Notes: generated by a model not told the origin, from the sequence alone. Positions 1 to 8,838 are shown, numbered from the stretch's first letter. The stretch: DNA of 64,000 nucleotides from Gammaproteobacteria bacterium HGW-Gammaproteobacteria-11 (GCA_002840055.1 PGZJ01000005.1:62001-126000), one strand, 5' to 3'. Numbers and translations are program-made.

Positions 1-6
1 TTGACG

Positions 7-303
7 CTAGAAGTTTAAGCTTGTCCGATAGGCTCTAGCACCTGCAGGCTTGATCCTCAAGTGCTGCTGCTTATCCCTGACCAGGTAGGTCATTACCGTA
101 GCTACCGACTGACGAGCCTTTTTGTCTGAGCGACGGAACATGCCCGTTCCTCGTAGATCCTCGTCACCCATGTAATCTCGGCTGCTATCGTGCCCTTATC
201 CACGATTCTGAGTGATCTCACGCCATAGCTCACCGATACGCTCTGCAGTACTGAATTGACGAAACACATGTGATCCGTTGTGACAGCTTGCGGCTGATCG
301 AAA
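7..303 (-). pseudogene. Decayed second copy of an inovirus Gp2 (YagK/YfjJ)-type gene, C-terminal part
   Basis: Read on the minus strand in the frame that ends at a TAG at 7-9, this stretch translates to a sequence clearly related to the C-terminal third of the intact gene just upstream (372-1343). Matching segments are HNGSHV (intact copy FFNGNHV), IGELWREI (ISELWEAI), and TYLVRDKQQHLRIKPAGARA (KYLVKDGQHLRLRPVGARC). The frame is broken by a TAA at 196-198 and a TGA at 304-306, and the HIH motif of the intact copy is not preserved. The two copies are therefore tandem paralogues, one intact and one dead. More of the remnant may lie outside the window or be too diverged to see. An alternative open frame over 102-335 runs across the same bases and is probably spurious. 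Confidence 0.7.
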
Positions 304-371
304 TCAACAACAACCGCAACCAGCATAGCCACCAAACCTGCTGTGAGAGTTACCCCGCATCTGAGGCCCCG

Positions 372-1343
372 TTAACCCCGACGAAAACGCCCCAGCGCGC
401 CCTTTCGCAGGCAACGTGCCCCCACAGGCCTCAAACGCAGGTGCTGACCGTCCTTGACTAGATACTTCATCGCTTCGTGGACATTAGGCCTTACCGACTG
501 ATTGTCCCTCTGGAGCCGGCCAATACCGCACTTTTTGCCATACCCCTCCTTGTTATGGTTGCAGCTGTGAGCATAACCTTGACCACGCGTGATCGCCTCC
601 CACAACTCGCTAATCTCAATCGCCTTCAAGACATCCCGGCCCACGTGATTGCCATTGAAGAAGTAGGCCGCATGGATGTGGTAACCCCTCCCGTCATTGC
701 GGTCTCCCTGCTCCACTGCATAAATGTATCCGACAAGGCGCTCAAAGATCGGATGGCGGCTGTGCTTGGAGATCAAGACATCTAGATGGTTAAAGACGTG
801 CTCGACTCGCTGCCTGACCTGAGCTTCAGGGCGGTAGTAGAGGTTCAGTCTGATGACCATAGTGCGGGAATAAATACTCATCACAGCATCCGTGTATGCG
901 GTGATTTCCCTCTCCTGCTTGCGAGCCTCATAGGCTCGATCCCCAGCCCTGCGCTTATACCAACGCTGACGAGTCAACTCACGGATCCGCTCAGTGAGGA
1001 CGTTCATGCTCTCTGGATGACTGAGCCAGTACGAGCCCCTGTCATTCAGGCAGATAGGACCAGCAGGTGATGGTTCAAGACCGATTTCTTCCCAGGCAAC
1101 CCGGAACGCTTGCAAATGCTCGCTGTAGTCGTATGGCACACGATCGTCGAACAGGTTGTACATCTGCTGCACGTGAGTGCAGTAGCGGGAGATTCTGGTG
1201 TTATCGAGACGCTCATAGCCAGATCGGTTATGCCTGATCCTGAATGCAGGTGTATCGCTGCGCTCTATAGCCTTGACGAGTGATTCGATCTTCAGGGCTA
1301 TCTCAGATTGGGAGGGATGAATGTTTAGCTTGCGGTTGTTCAT
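372..1343 (-). CDS. Inovirus Gp2 / YagK-YfjJ C-terminal-type protein
   Basis: A 323-residue protein whose C-terminal half resembles the YagK/YfjJ C-terminal family, also annotated as inovirus Gp2. These are found in prophage-like integrative elements and thought to act in replication initiation. Around residues 222-224 there is an HIH motif in a hydrophobic strand (YHIHAAYFF), the kind of His-X-His metal-binding strand used by rolling-circle (HUH) replication proteins; that role is inference. It is followed by a basic C-terminus with KYLVKDGQHLRLRP. The gene lies downstream of and on the same strand as an AlpA-type regulator, a pairing common in satellite-like islands. A decayed copy follows immediately. 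No integrase is visible in the window. Confidence 0.7.
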   Translation of the reverse strand: MNNRKLNIHPSQSEIALKIESLVKAIERSDTPAFRIRHNRSGYERLDNTRISRYCTHVQQMYNLFDDRVPYDYSEHLQAFRVAWEEIGLEPSPAGPICLNDRGSYWLSHPESMNVLTERIRELTRQRWYKRRAGDRAYEARKQEREITAYTDAVMSIYSRTMVIRLNLYYRPEAQVRQRVEHVFNHLDVLISKHSRHPIFERLVGYIYAVEQGDRNDGRGYHIHAAYFFNGNHVGRDVLKAIEISELWEAITRGQGYAHSCNHNKEGYGKKCGIGRLQRDNQSVRPNVHEAMKYLVKDGQHLRLRPVGARCLRKGALGRFRRG

Positions 1344-1673
1344 GGTTCAGTACCTGGTAGGTTGTCGGTGCATATCAGGTACGTGATGTATTTTTTTTTA
1401 CTTGTCTTCTTTCCCTCTGGTGGTAGTTAGTAGTAATGGATAGTGACTGTGACTATTGGATAGCTAGAGCAGATAGTTAATTGCTATATCAATAGATGCA
1501 GCCCTATCTGCCTCAGGACCTCCCGATCAGGCCGGGCAATGGGGAGCAACATTGCCAAGCCTGTCGAGAGATTTTCCGCACCGAGCACTGGGAGAGTTAG
1601 CTGAGATCAGAGCCCCATCATCAGCAGCAGCATAAGCGCCATGACCAGCCCTAGCAGGTCATGGCGATATCAT
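1344..1673. other. Gene-poor interval of the accessory element
   Basis: No convincing gene. The interval is AT-rich near 1380-1500, with a run of nine T at about 1391-1399, and probably contains the promoter region of the Gp2-type gene read leftward. Its right end holds the hairpin annotated separately at 1637-1666. Confidence 0.5.
1637..1666 (-). terminator. Hairpin downstream of the AlpA-type gene
   Basis: A perfect 10-bp inverted repeat (CGCCATGACC ... GGTCATGGCG) with a 10-nt loop lies 8 nt past the stop codon of the AlpA-type gene on the minus strand. There is no long U-run, so it may be a weak or Rho-assisted terminator or an mRNA 3' stabiliser. Confidence 0.5.
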
Positions 1674-1925
1674 TTATTTGGCGACGCTCAAATGGTTGTT
1701 TAGCCGTGTAGCTGCCTCAGCTAGATCACGCTCCTCGATCCTGGCCAGGATCCAATCAAAGATCTCAGAGTCGAGCCAGCCCACACCACGAGTACTTGGG
1801 AGATCGACTCCACTGGGTGCCAGACTAACTGGCTTGGGAAAGATGCCGTCCCCTATGTATTTGTAAATGGTTGACCTGGCAAGACCGGTTGTATCAACCA
1901 CCTCTTTCAATCGCATGATTCGCAT
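1674..1925 (-). CDS. AlpA-family excisionase/regulator
   Basis: An 83-residue protein of the AlpA / MerR-like small winged-helix family. Residues 1-35 form the DNA-binding head (RLKEVVDTTGLARSTIYKYI), followed by GIFPKPV, and the conserved GWLDSEIFDWI segment lies around residues 49-59. AlpA proteins activate integrase or replication genes of cryptic prophages and islands, or act as excision factors. The ATG at 1925 is preceded by GAGGAG at good spacing (7 nt), which decides the start. The gene sits between the large winged-helix protein and the Gp2-type gene, all on the minus strand, as in a short regulatory-replication module of an integrative element. Confidence 0.8.
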   Translation of the reverse strand: MRIMRLKEVVDTTGLARSTIYKYIGDGIFPKPVSLAPSGVDLPSTRGVGWLDSEIFDWILARIEERDLAEAATRLNNHLSVAK

Positions 1926-1974
1926 GAGCAGGCTCCTCTGTATGGCTCAGAGGATCTGCAAACAAAGTATTTTT

Positions 1975-3420
1975 TTACTGCTTTCTCATCGCCCTTCTTA
2001 CCTTGCGTGGCAAACTGACAAGGCCAAAATCCAAGCGATTCCGCAACGCTAGATCTGTCTCGTTCGCTACCGGCAATAGCCCCCCAACTCCCGGCGTCCT
2101 CTCACAAAACACAGAAAGACGGTCGAGCCCCACAAGAACTGGCTGAAACAGAATCGTGATCGCTCGGTAACCAAGATCGTCCATTGTCGGAAGAATACGA
2201 ATGTCAGCCGTAGCAAAATCGACCCAGTTAACTTGGCTGAATCTTGACCGATACTCATGTGCAACCTCCAACGCCAACTTGTAAATCTGGGCGCAGGTCT
2301 GATCAGCCGCACCACCAGCGCCATCCTTTAGAAAACTCGCCTCCACATCGTCGGGCCCTGCTTCATACTCAGGGTCGTTTTCAATTGCCGGCCCAGATTT
2401 TGGAAACTTGATGAAATCGTTTGCTATCAATGCAATCAGCTCCGAGTCGTCAACAGGTAGGTCAGCAGCCAATGTTTGCCAATGGCACGACAAGAGGCGT
2501 GAGGCATACCGATAAAGCAGATTCTGGAATACAAGAAAAACCCCCCACTGCTGACCGGCAAGGAGGCGAACAAGGCAGCTTGGAGCCTCTACCCCGAGAA
2601 CTCCACCCTTAGCATTCATGCAATCTCTTCGTAGCAGGTCCGCATGGGTAAACCCCTTACCATCATCATCACAGGTTCTGTGGACGGCAATCGCCACTTG
2701 CGGCCGTAAAGCATCAATATTCAGAAAGTAAGTACTTTCGATCCGACCCGAAGCAAAAACTTTGCTCGATAGGCCGGGAATATGACGTCTAATCAGCCCA
2801 AGCATCATTAGGCGAGCAAGTCGGGTCTTCACCTGCTCAGGCTTCATACCCGTGAGCCACGCCAACATCGGGACTCCGATCTGCACCTCACCAAATTGGT
2901 CCGAACGTGAGAGCAGCAACGCGAAAAGCAGGCGATTGCGAATGCTCAATCTGCCCCGCCCACCGGACAGCAGGTGTTTTCCCTTCTTAGGCTTTGCGAC
3001 AGCTTCATCCTCGCCCGGCTCATCAGGCTCTGCCCTACGCAACTCCCGCCCGAGCACAGAAAAAGCCATATCTGCCCCCGAGAATACAGCCTGCAATAGC
3101 TCGGTATGCTGGGGATAGGTATGATCGGCAAGCCAAGCCTCATTACCAGGGCACAGCACGTAGGTAACCTTTCTCCGCCCTACCTGCCCACCCCGAGGGG
3201 CTATAAGTCGCTCCAACACACCAACGGCAACTAGCTCGCTCAACCCACCAGAAACGACCGTCTCATCTAGACCCAAAGTCTTCGCAAACGACTTTACGCT
3301 TATAGCTTGCTCTGGCTTATGCCTGCGCTCCGGCACACCAACAATGACCTCCAGCAGATAACGGGCAGCCGGACCACACGCGGAAGCCACCTTCAGATAC
3401 CGCTCAAAATTCAGTGACAT
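1975..3420 (-). CDS. Winged-helix protein of unknown function (integrative element)
   Basis: A 481-residue protein that I cannot assign to a named family. Two regions look like winged-helix DNA-binding segments. One is near the N-terminus (KSFAKTLGLDETVVSGGLSE, followed by a 'wing' GGQVGRRKVTYVL). The other lies around residues 185-220 (PMLAWLTGMKPEQVKTRLAR then LMMLGLIRR). The remainder has no recognised catalytic motif. The ATG at 3420 is preferred; a GTG at 3435 would add five residues, and neither has a strong ribosome-binding site. It is transcribed away from the coiled-coil gene at 3584, sharing an AT-rich intergenic region with repeat elements. A role in control or replication of the element is inference from context. 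Confidence 0.6.
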   Translation of the reverse strand: MSLNFERYLKVASACGPAARYLLEVIVGVPERRHKPEQAISVKSFAKTLGLDETVVSGGLSELVAVGVLERLIAPRGGQVGRRKVTYVLCPGNEAWLADHTYPQHTELLQAVFSGADMAFSVLGRELRRAEPDEPGEDEAVAKPKKGKHLLSGGRGRLSIRNRLLFALLLSRSDQFGEVQIGVPMLAWLTGMKPEQVKTRLARLMMLGLIRRHIPGLSSKVFASGRIESTYFLNIDALRPQVAIAVHRTCDDDGKGFTHADLLRRDCMNAKGGVLGVEAPSCLVRLLAGQQWGVFLVFQNLLYRYASRLLSCHWQTLAADLPVDDSELIALIANDFIKFPKSGPAIENDPEYEAGPDDVEASFLKDGAGGAADQTCAQIYKLALEVAHEYRSRFSQVNWVDFATADIRILPTMDDLGYRAITILFQPVLVGLDRLSVFCERTPGVGGLLPVANETDLALRNRLDFGLVSLPRKVRRAMRKQ

Positions 3421-3483
3421 ATTGGATACCAGCACCCTAAAGCAGACATTTTACACCCTGTTTTAATTCAAACAAATTCATTT

Positions 3484-3514
3484 AGTGTTATCAGTAACAT
3501 ACACTAGTAACACT
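3484..3514. promoter_or_regulatory. Inverted/direct repeats in divergent promoter region
   Basis: Between two divergent genes, AGTGTTA (3484-3490) and TAACACT (3508-3514) form an inverted repeat separated by 17 nt, and AGTAACA occurs twice in direct orientation (3493-3499 and 3506-3512). The surrounding DNA is AT-rich. This arrangement fits an operator for a regulator of the element, perhaps one of the two flanking genes. Confidence 0.4.
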
Positions 3515-3583
3515 TTATAGAAAGAGCCATACTGGAATTCGCCTATCGTTCAGAATGGCGTTTCGTTGAGACGGAGAGTGACG

Positions 3584-4255
3584 GTGCCCACTGCAGACAA
3601 GATTCGTTGGCTGAAAAAAGAGCACGCCGAGTGGCTGTGGGCATTCCGGTACATGAAGGACAACGCCTACCTGGCAATAGATCGGAACATCAAGTACGTC
3701 CTCAGTGGCAGAGAGCCCAGCCATGAGATAGTCGAGGAGATCATTCATGATCTGCGTAAAACGGAGTACGGTCGGGACTTCATAAGGCGACTACGAAATG
3801 CACTTCGTCAGCACAGGTATCGCTCGGCATCGAACGGCAAGAAGATCAGCACCTTTGCACTGCCAACCCAAACCAAGCAAACCCTGCACGACAATGCACG
3901 GCACCAAGGCAAAAGTGAAAGCAGCTTGGTTGCCGAAGCCCTTGATCAGTCTGATAAATTGATTGAGGAATACCGTCAGCAGGAGCAAAGACTTAAGGAA
4001 AAGCACGAGCTTGAGCTCAAACTAGCGAAGCAACGCATCGAGTTACTCGAAGTCAAACACCACGAAGCTATGAGGCAGATTCAAATGCTCACGACACGGC
4101 TCACTACCTGGGAGCTGGCTCTGGAGGCGGAGCACCCCGAAATCCCTATCGACAAGAATGCGGTGCACAAAACAAGCAAGAAAAAAATCAGGGTTATCAA
4201 GAAAGCCATCAAAACGGCAGAAGAGCGCTGGCGATTTCTTCAGCCAAGGCTATGA
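3584..4255 (+). CDS. Coiled-coil protein of unknown function (integrative element)
   Basis: About 223 residues, not recognised. The N-terminal half is basic and helical; a central segment (TFALPTQTKQTLHDNARHQG, then KSESSLVAEALDQ) resembles a ribbon-helix-helix DNA-binding motif. From about residue 115 a long Lys/Glu/Gln-rich stretch should form a coiled coil, followed by a Lys-rich tail. The GTG at 3584 was chosen because GGAG lies 7 nt upstream; a TTG at 3566 or GTG at 3578 are alternatives. DNA binding or partition is a plausible but unproven role. It is the last gene of the AT-rich segment before the alginate cluster begins on the other strand. Confidence 0.6.
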   Translation: MPTADKIRWLKKEHAEWLWAFRYMKDNAYLAIDRNIKYVLSGREPSHEIVEEIIHDLRKTEYGRDFIRRLRNALRQHRYRSASNGKKISTFALPTQTKQTLHDNARHQGKSESSLVAEALDQSDKLIEEYRQQEQRLKEKHELELKLAKQRIELLEVKHHEAMRQIQMLTTRLTTWELALEAEHPEIPIDKNAVHKTSKKKIRVIKKAIKTAEERWRFLQPRL

Positions 4256-4465
4256 TCGCGAGGCCAATCGGTGGGTAAATCGGTGGCTATCAACAACGAA
4301 TGAGCACAAAAAATATTTTATACTACTGATATATAACAATATTTGTTCTCAGATCAATATTCAGGTGCAGAACATAGAGTAACCGGGCGGTTCATACACC
4401 CATGACACAACTGCTCAGCTGCGCCATGGGCATATCAATTGCGGCATGCTGTCATGCCTTCGGAA

Positions 4466-5575
4466 TCAATCAAAGTCCGGATAGAACGGGCGCACATCGC
4501 CACCCAGCTGGCCGTAATAACCGACATCATTTCCCACCCTGCCATACAACTCCAAGGCCAGTGGATGCCTGGGCTGCATCGACAGGAAAGGGAGCAACCA
4601 GACCATCTTGTGGCGGGACACCCAATCCTGACTGCTGGTCAACTCGCTTACCGAGCCCTCACGTAGCACACCCAAGGCCGCCAGGTTGACCAATTCGCCA
4701 AGACGCGACCACTCATCCCGCGTCAGCCTTCTGCCATTGGCCTCAGCGGTCTGAGCCATAAACACCAGCGGCACCAGGGCATAGTGATGGTAATCGACTG
4801 CCAGGTTGTCGCGTGCCATTTCCAACGGCAGGTAACGATAATCGCCCGCGCCAGGCTCCATCTGCTCGAGGGCAAGCAGGAAGGTGGTTGCCGACCAACG
4901 CAGATAGTCATTACGGTCAAGCAGCATGCCCGTTACACAGACCGCCCACGCCGCCCAGTAATCATGGTTGTTGAACCAGGCAAATCCGAGGGTTTGCCGG
5001 GGGCTGTAGTCATCCATGACCGCCTGACTGAGTTGCTGTAACCAGCTTCGCTGAGTGGGCGTCAGGTTGTAACGCTCATTGGTCAGCGCCTCGAGCTTCA
5101 GCAAAATGCTGCTGATGGCGGCCAGCGACCATTTCCGCGCAGCACGCCCGGTCGCACTGGTGTTGGAGGTCAACAGCGCGCCTTCCCTGGCCCAGCTTTC
5201 CAGCCAGGTGTGCAGACAGGCCAGGGCAAGGTTGACCTCCGCCGGAGTCCTGGCCCGCTCGAAGCGGCTGATGCCTTCACTCAAACCACGGTGGTAGCTG
5301 TTGATTCGGTCACTTATGCGCTGAGTGTCGCGCGACAGGCCGGTCACTGTACTTTTGCTTGCATCGGACTGGTCGTACTTGCTGTCCAGTTGCAAATGAC
5401 CGGTGTAGGGTGCCGGTGGCGCTTGCGGACAGCTCACCGCGCGGTAGTCACCCATCATGGCTGATTGAGTGGTTTCGCGGGCGGGCCAGATCGTATTGGC
5501 AGCTGCGGCAGGCAGGGTGATACCCAGGCATAACAACAGAGCGGCAGCAGTTCTAAGCGGGTGCTTGGTCGGCAT
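4466..5575 (-). CDS. algL: Alginate lyase, second copy (AlgL2)
   Basis: A 369-residue paralogue of the upstream algL, identical in length and closely similar throughout. It has a Sec signal peptide (RTAAALLLCLGITLPAAAA), the substrate-binding start NTIWPARET, and the active-site region FNNHDYWAAW found in polysaccharide lyase family 5. AlgL cleaves 4-O-linked mannuronate by beta-elimination in the periplasm and clears polymer that fails to be exported. The start at 5575 has AGAGGT 7 nt upstream. Directly upstream lies a 30-codon remnant of the 3' end of algX, showing that this gene came from duplication of an algX-algL segment. It ends the alginate cluster; expression may depend on readthrough from algG or on a local promoter. 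Confidence 0.9.
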   Translation of the reverse strand: MPTKHPLRTAAALLLCLGITLPAAAANTIWPARETTQSAMMGDYRAVSCPQAPPAPYTGHLQLDSKYDQSDASKSTVTGLSRDTQRISDRINSYHRGLSEGISRFERARTPAEVNLALACLHTWLESWAREGALLTSNTSATGRAARKWSLAAISSILLKLEALTNERYNLTPTQRSWLQQLSQAVMDDYSPRQTLGFAWFNNHDYWAAWAVCVTGMLLDRNDYLRWSATTFLLALEQMEPGAGDYRYLPLEMARDNLAVDYHHYALVPLVFMAQTAEANGRRLTRDEWSRLGELVNLAALGVLREGSVSELTSSQDWVSRHKMVWLLPFLSMQPRHPLALELYGRVGNDVGYYGQLGGDVRPFYPDFD

Positions 5576-5658
5576 AATCTTACCTCTAGAGGTAGTTGGG
5601 TTAGCAGCGCTTCGCAGGGCGTCTTGCATACCGACAGCATCTTGGTATTGCGAAACTC
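5569..5658 (-). pseudogene. Remnant of the 3' end of algX in front of algL2
   Basis: Minus-strand translation of these 30 codons begins EFRNTKMLSV and ends LEVRLCR, matching the last 30 residues of AlgX (EFRNANLLSV ... LEVRLCR, at 8829-8920). As in the intact copy, the end of the algX frame overlaps the algL ATG, but the algX TGA has changed to CCA, so the stop is lost. Similarity fades upstream of 5660. This is direct sequence evidence of an algX-algL duplication. Confidence 0.85.
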
Positions 5659-6228
5659 GGGATCCTTGTTTAGTTAAAAAATGACTCACTAGTGAAAAAG
5701 AACCGAGCGAATGGGCCTTGCTTTGTTCAATAGCGCACTTTCAGCGTATCCCAACCAATGCTGGCGCCTAGTGTTTCTGGAATTGTTTTGAATACTTGTG
5801 AAGCAAGTCACCTTTTTGGCGTCATTATGCTGACTACCGCCACACCTCAACGAATGCAGGGCTACAGACTGGTTTTCCAGTTAATCACTGATCGAAGGGT
5901 GATAAAAAAACAAACGCCTACGCCAACAACGATGAATCGCTGCAACGGATAAAACTGTGAAGGGGGGGTTGGCTAGTTAATGCCGAAAGCGGGAATTGAT
6001 AGCCGGGCTGTTGATGCAGCCGGTACTGATCGGCGCCCAGTCGTGCACAACCCGGAATGTGTCAAAACGGCTTGACGCTGGCCTGCCCTGAGCCTGGGCT
6101 GCAAGGCGATCACCAAGGGCAATTCATGCGCAGACAATGCAGGCGTAATTGTCTGTTATTACCCGTACCCACCCATGAGAAAATGCAGGGGGTGGGTAGC
6201 GGTTGTCAGTCATTGTCAGCCTGTGTTC
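5659..6228. other. Intergenic region between algG and the algX remnant/algL2
   Basis: About 570 nt without a supported gene. It is AT-richer than the neighbouring genes and holds short spurious frames only. It should contain the 3' end of the algG message and perhaps a promoter for algL2; a run of seven A (5904-5910) and a run of seven G (about 5960-5966) stand out, but I see no clear sigma-70 or AlgU promoter. Confidence 0.4.
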
Positions 6229-7710
6229 TCAACTGCCTACGGGACATACCAACCTTGGACGGTTTTGCGCAGCTCGCAAGGCCATATCCACCGAAATCAG
6301 ACAGCCCTGTTTCAGCGTCGCCTCGAGCAATTCGGCCTGGAACGGCAGCAGATCACCAATCAGCAGATTCTGTTGCAGCGGGTTGGCCAGGTAACGGTTC
6401 TCGCCGAGCACCAGGTTGCTCACACCTTCAACCCGCATCATCGCCTTGCCAACCTGCTCGAGGTGGTTGCCCGTCAATTGCAACGGGCCGCTCAGGCGCT
6501 GCTCGTTGCGGATACTGATGGCATATTCCGGCGTGCCCATGATGTGGTTGTTAACCAGCATGCCCTGGTGCAAACCGCTGGCATCAATGCCGGTCAGCTG
6601 TGTGTTACCAATCAGATTGTCTTCAAATACCAGCCGGCTGCTGGCTGACAGGTCGCGCAGCAGCAGGCCATAGCCGGCATTGCCGCCCATCTGGTTGGCC
6701 CGCACACTGAGATTGCCGTCCAGCAGGTTGACCTCAATGCCGCTCTTGCTGGCCTTGAGGATTCGGTTGTTTTCGATCAGGCCCTGACTGCGGCCTCCAA
6801 CACGAATACCGCTGAGGTTGCGCACCCCCTCGATACGGTTGTGTTTGATTTCAAAACGGCTATCAGCCAGATCCAGAGCGTACTGCTGCATGTTGTCAAA
6901 GGCGCTGGTCTCGATCCGGGCCTGAGCCTGGGTCAATTCCAACCCCACTGACATGTCACTGAAACGGCTGTCGCTGACCAGCACGCTGGCTGGCGCCACA
7001 CTGGCGCCCTGCTGGCTACTGCGCGCGGTGCTCATGCCCCGTGAAAGATGGCCGTTATAGCCCAACTTGCTGAGCTCGGAGTTCTGTATCTGCACCTGAC
7101 TACCGGCCCAGTTGATGACAAAGGGTCGGTACGGGCGATCGGTAGCGTGCGGCCGACCATCACTGTAACCATGCAGCTCAGCCTGGCGCAGGATGAGTTG
7201 GCCGCGGTTGATCACCGCCGTACCGGAATAGCTGTACAGGTACAGCTGAGTGTTTTCGATCAGCAAGGCAGCACCCGGCTCGATCATCAGCGGGAAATGC
7301 AGCAAGAAGCCATCCTCATGCCGCGACAGAACCCGATCATTGTTCAATTCGGCATGCAGTTGCGCCAGGCTGATCGTTCCGCCACTTATAACCACGGCGC
7401 GCGGATGCTGGTTCTGATAACCGGCAATGGCGCGAAACAGACCGTTGTGCACAAAAGGCTCAAAGGGCCAGCTACCCTGCTGCGAGGAAAACATCGGCTG
7501 CAAGGCGGCCTGTGCGCGTCCGGCGGGAGTCGCGCGCGCGGTCAAGCTCAACTGGGTCGCCTGATCCGTCAGTTCACGGTAAGCCTCAAGCGTCTGTTGA
7601 TGGGCATTGGCATCCACCACCAGAAGTGGGCTCGACTGCTCGGCATGGGAGAGGCCGGTAGCCAGCAGGCAGGCGATCAAACTGAACCTGGCGATAGTTG
7701 AAACATCCAT
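6229..7710 (-). CDS. algG: AlgG-like right-handed beta-helix protein, epimerase signature lost
   Basis: A 493-residue exported protein (signal peptide about 1-23, cleavage after SHA). It aligns with mannuronan C5-epimerase AlgG from the N-terminal region through the beta-helix: RPFVINWAGSQVQIQNSELS followed by KLGY, and SDSRFSDMSVG, correspond to RPFLVSWGGTQ.. and DSEFSDMWYG of P. aeruginosa AlgG as I remember it. Where AlgG has the catalytic DPHD signature, this protein has DLAD (residues 280-283), and the downstream KKHGIIV-type His becomes NLSGIRV (299-304). The epimerase reaction, mannuronate to guluronate in the polymer, is therefore doubtful; a structural role in the periplasmic AlgK-AlgX-AlgG scaffold is possible. 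Its position after algL, rather than between algE and algX, is also unusual. Confidence 0.75.
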   Translation of the reverse strand: MDVSTIARFSLIACLLATGLSHAEQSSPLLVVDANAHQQTLEAYRELTDQATQLSLTARATPAGRAQAALQPMFSSQQGSWPFEPFVHNGLFRAIAGYQNQHPRAVVISGGTISLAQLHAELNNDRVLSRHEDGFLLHFPLMIEPGAALLIENTQLYLYSYSGTAVINRGQLILRQAELHGYSDGRPHATDRPYRPFVINWAGSQVQIQNSELSKLGYNGHLSRGMSTARSSQQGASVAPASVLVSDSRFSDMSVGLELTQAQARIETSAFDNMQQYALDLADSRFEIKHNRIEGVRNLSGIRVGGRSQGLIENNRILKASKSGIEVNLLDGNLSVRANQMGGNAGYGLLLRDLSASSRLVFEDNLIGNTQLTGIDASGLHQGMLVNNHIMGTPEYAISIRNEQRLSGPLQLTGNHLEQVGKAMMRVEGVSNLVLGENRYLANPLQQNLLIGDLLPFQAELLEATLKQGCLISVDMALRAAQNRPRLVCPVGS

Positions 7711-7728
7711 GCTGTAATTCCTTCGCTA

Positions 7729-8838
7729 TCAATCGATATCGGGATACAAGGCGCGCAGATCGCCGCCAACCTGACCGTAATGGCCAATATTGCCACCCAC
7801 TTCACCATACAATTCCAAGGCCAGCACATGCTGAGGTTGCCTGTGCAAAAACGGCAGTAACCAGACCATCTTGTGGTCCGAGACCTCACGCTGATTAGCG
7901 GTCAATTCGGCAACCGCATCCTCACGCAATACTCCCAGGGCGGCCAGGTTGACCAGTTGCCCCAACCGCGACCATTCTGTCTCGGTCAAACCGCGACCAT
8001 TCACTTCTGCCGCCTCAGCCAGCAGCACCAGTGGCACCAGTGCGTAATGGGTGTAGTCGATCGCCAGATTGCTGCGGGCCATTTCCAGGGGCAGATAAAG
8101 ATAATTGCCGGCACCCGGTTGCATTTGTTCCAGGGCCAGACGCAGGGTTCGGTCGGCCCAGAGCAGGTCGTCATCACGATCCAGCAACATGCCGGTGGCA
8201 CTGATTGCCCAGGCCGCCCAATAGTCGTGATTGTTGAACCAGTCATAGTCCAGCCGCTGGCGCGGGCTGTAGTCGGTCATGACCACTGCGCTGAGCTGCG
8301 CTAACCAGCTTTGCTGGGCAGCCGAGAGCTGGTATCGCTGATTGCTGAGTGCACGGACCTTGAGCAGACCACTGCTGATGGCTGCCAAGGACCACTTGCG
8401 CACGGCACGGCCGGTGCCACTGACATCGGTGCTCAGCAACGCGCCTTCCGTAGCCCAGGCGTCAAGCCAGGTGTGCAGACAGGCCAACGCCAGATTGGCT
8501 TCAGCCGTGTTCTCCGCCCGCTCAAATCGCCTGACGATTTCAAGCAGACCGCGATGATAGCCGGTGATCTGATCGCGGACCCGCTGCGTTTCACGGGACA
8601 GCCGGGTCAATCGGGTCTTGCTGGCATCCGACTGGTCGTACTTGCTGTCCAGCTGCAAGTGCCCGGTGTAGGCGGCAGGCGGCATTCTTGGGCAAGTCAG
8701 CCCGGTGTAGCTGGTGAGCATGGCCGACTGTGGGGTTTCACGGGCGGGCCAGATGCTGTTGGCGGCGTTGGCAGGCAGTGCCATGCTCAGACCAAGCAAG
8801 ATCACCACAACAGCTGTGCCGGTGCGGTTCATCGACAT
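7729..8838 (-). CDS. algL: Alginate lyase AlgL
   Basis: A 369-residue periplasmic poly(beta-D-mannuronate) lyase (PL5), close to the usual 367. It has an N-terminal signal peptide ending ALPANA-A, the conserved start NSIWPARET, HLQLDSKYDQSD near residue 60, and the catalytic block FNNHDYWAAW around residue 200. It degrades misdirected alginate in the periplasm and sets chain length. The ATG overlaps the end of algX by 10 nt and has AGGTG 6 nt upstream, so the two are translationally linked. A paralogue of the same length lies at 4466-5575. Confidence 0.93.
   Translation of the reverse strand: MSMNRTGTAVVVILLGLSMALPANAANSIWPARETPQSAMLTSYTGLTCPRMPPAAYTGHLQLDSKYDQSDASKTRLTRLSRETQRVRDQITGYHRGLLEIVRRFERAENTAEANLALACLHTWLDAWATEGALLSTDVSGTGRAVRKWSLAAISSGLLKVRALSNQRYQLSAAQQSWLAQLSAVVMTDYSPRQRLDYDWFNNHDYWAAWAISATGMLLDRDDDLLWADRTLRLALEQMQPGAGNYLYLPLEMARSNLAIDYTHYALVPLVLLAEAAEVNGRGLTETEWSRLGQLVNLAALGVLREDAVAELTANQREVSDHKMVWLLPFLHRQPQHVLALELYGEVGGNIGHYGQVGGDLRALYPDID

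Noticed and set aside
102-335. 77-codon open frame in the first 400 bases
   Set aside because: The same DNA in another frame shows clear similarity to the adjacent Gp2-type protein, so this frame is probably accidental.
5700-5760. GAACAA ... TCGGT as an AlgU-type promoter for algL2
   Set aside because: Only a partial match to GAACTT-N16-TCTGA; too weak to annotate.
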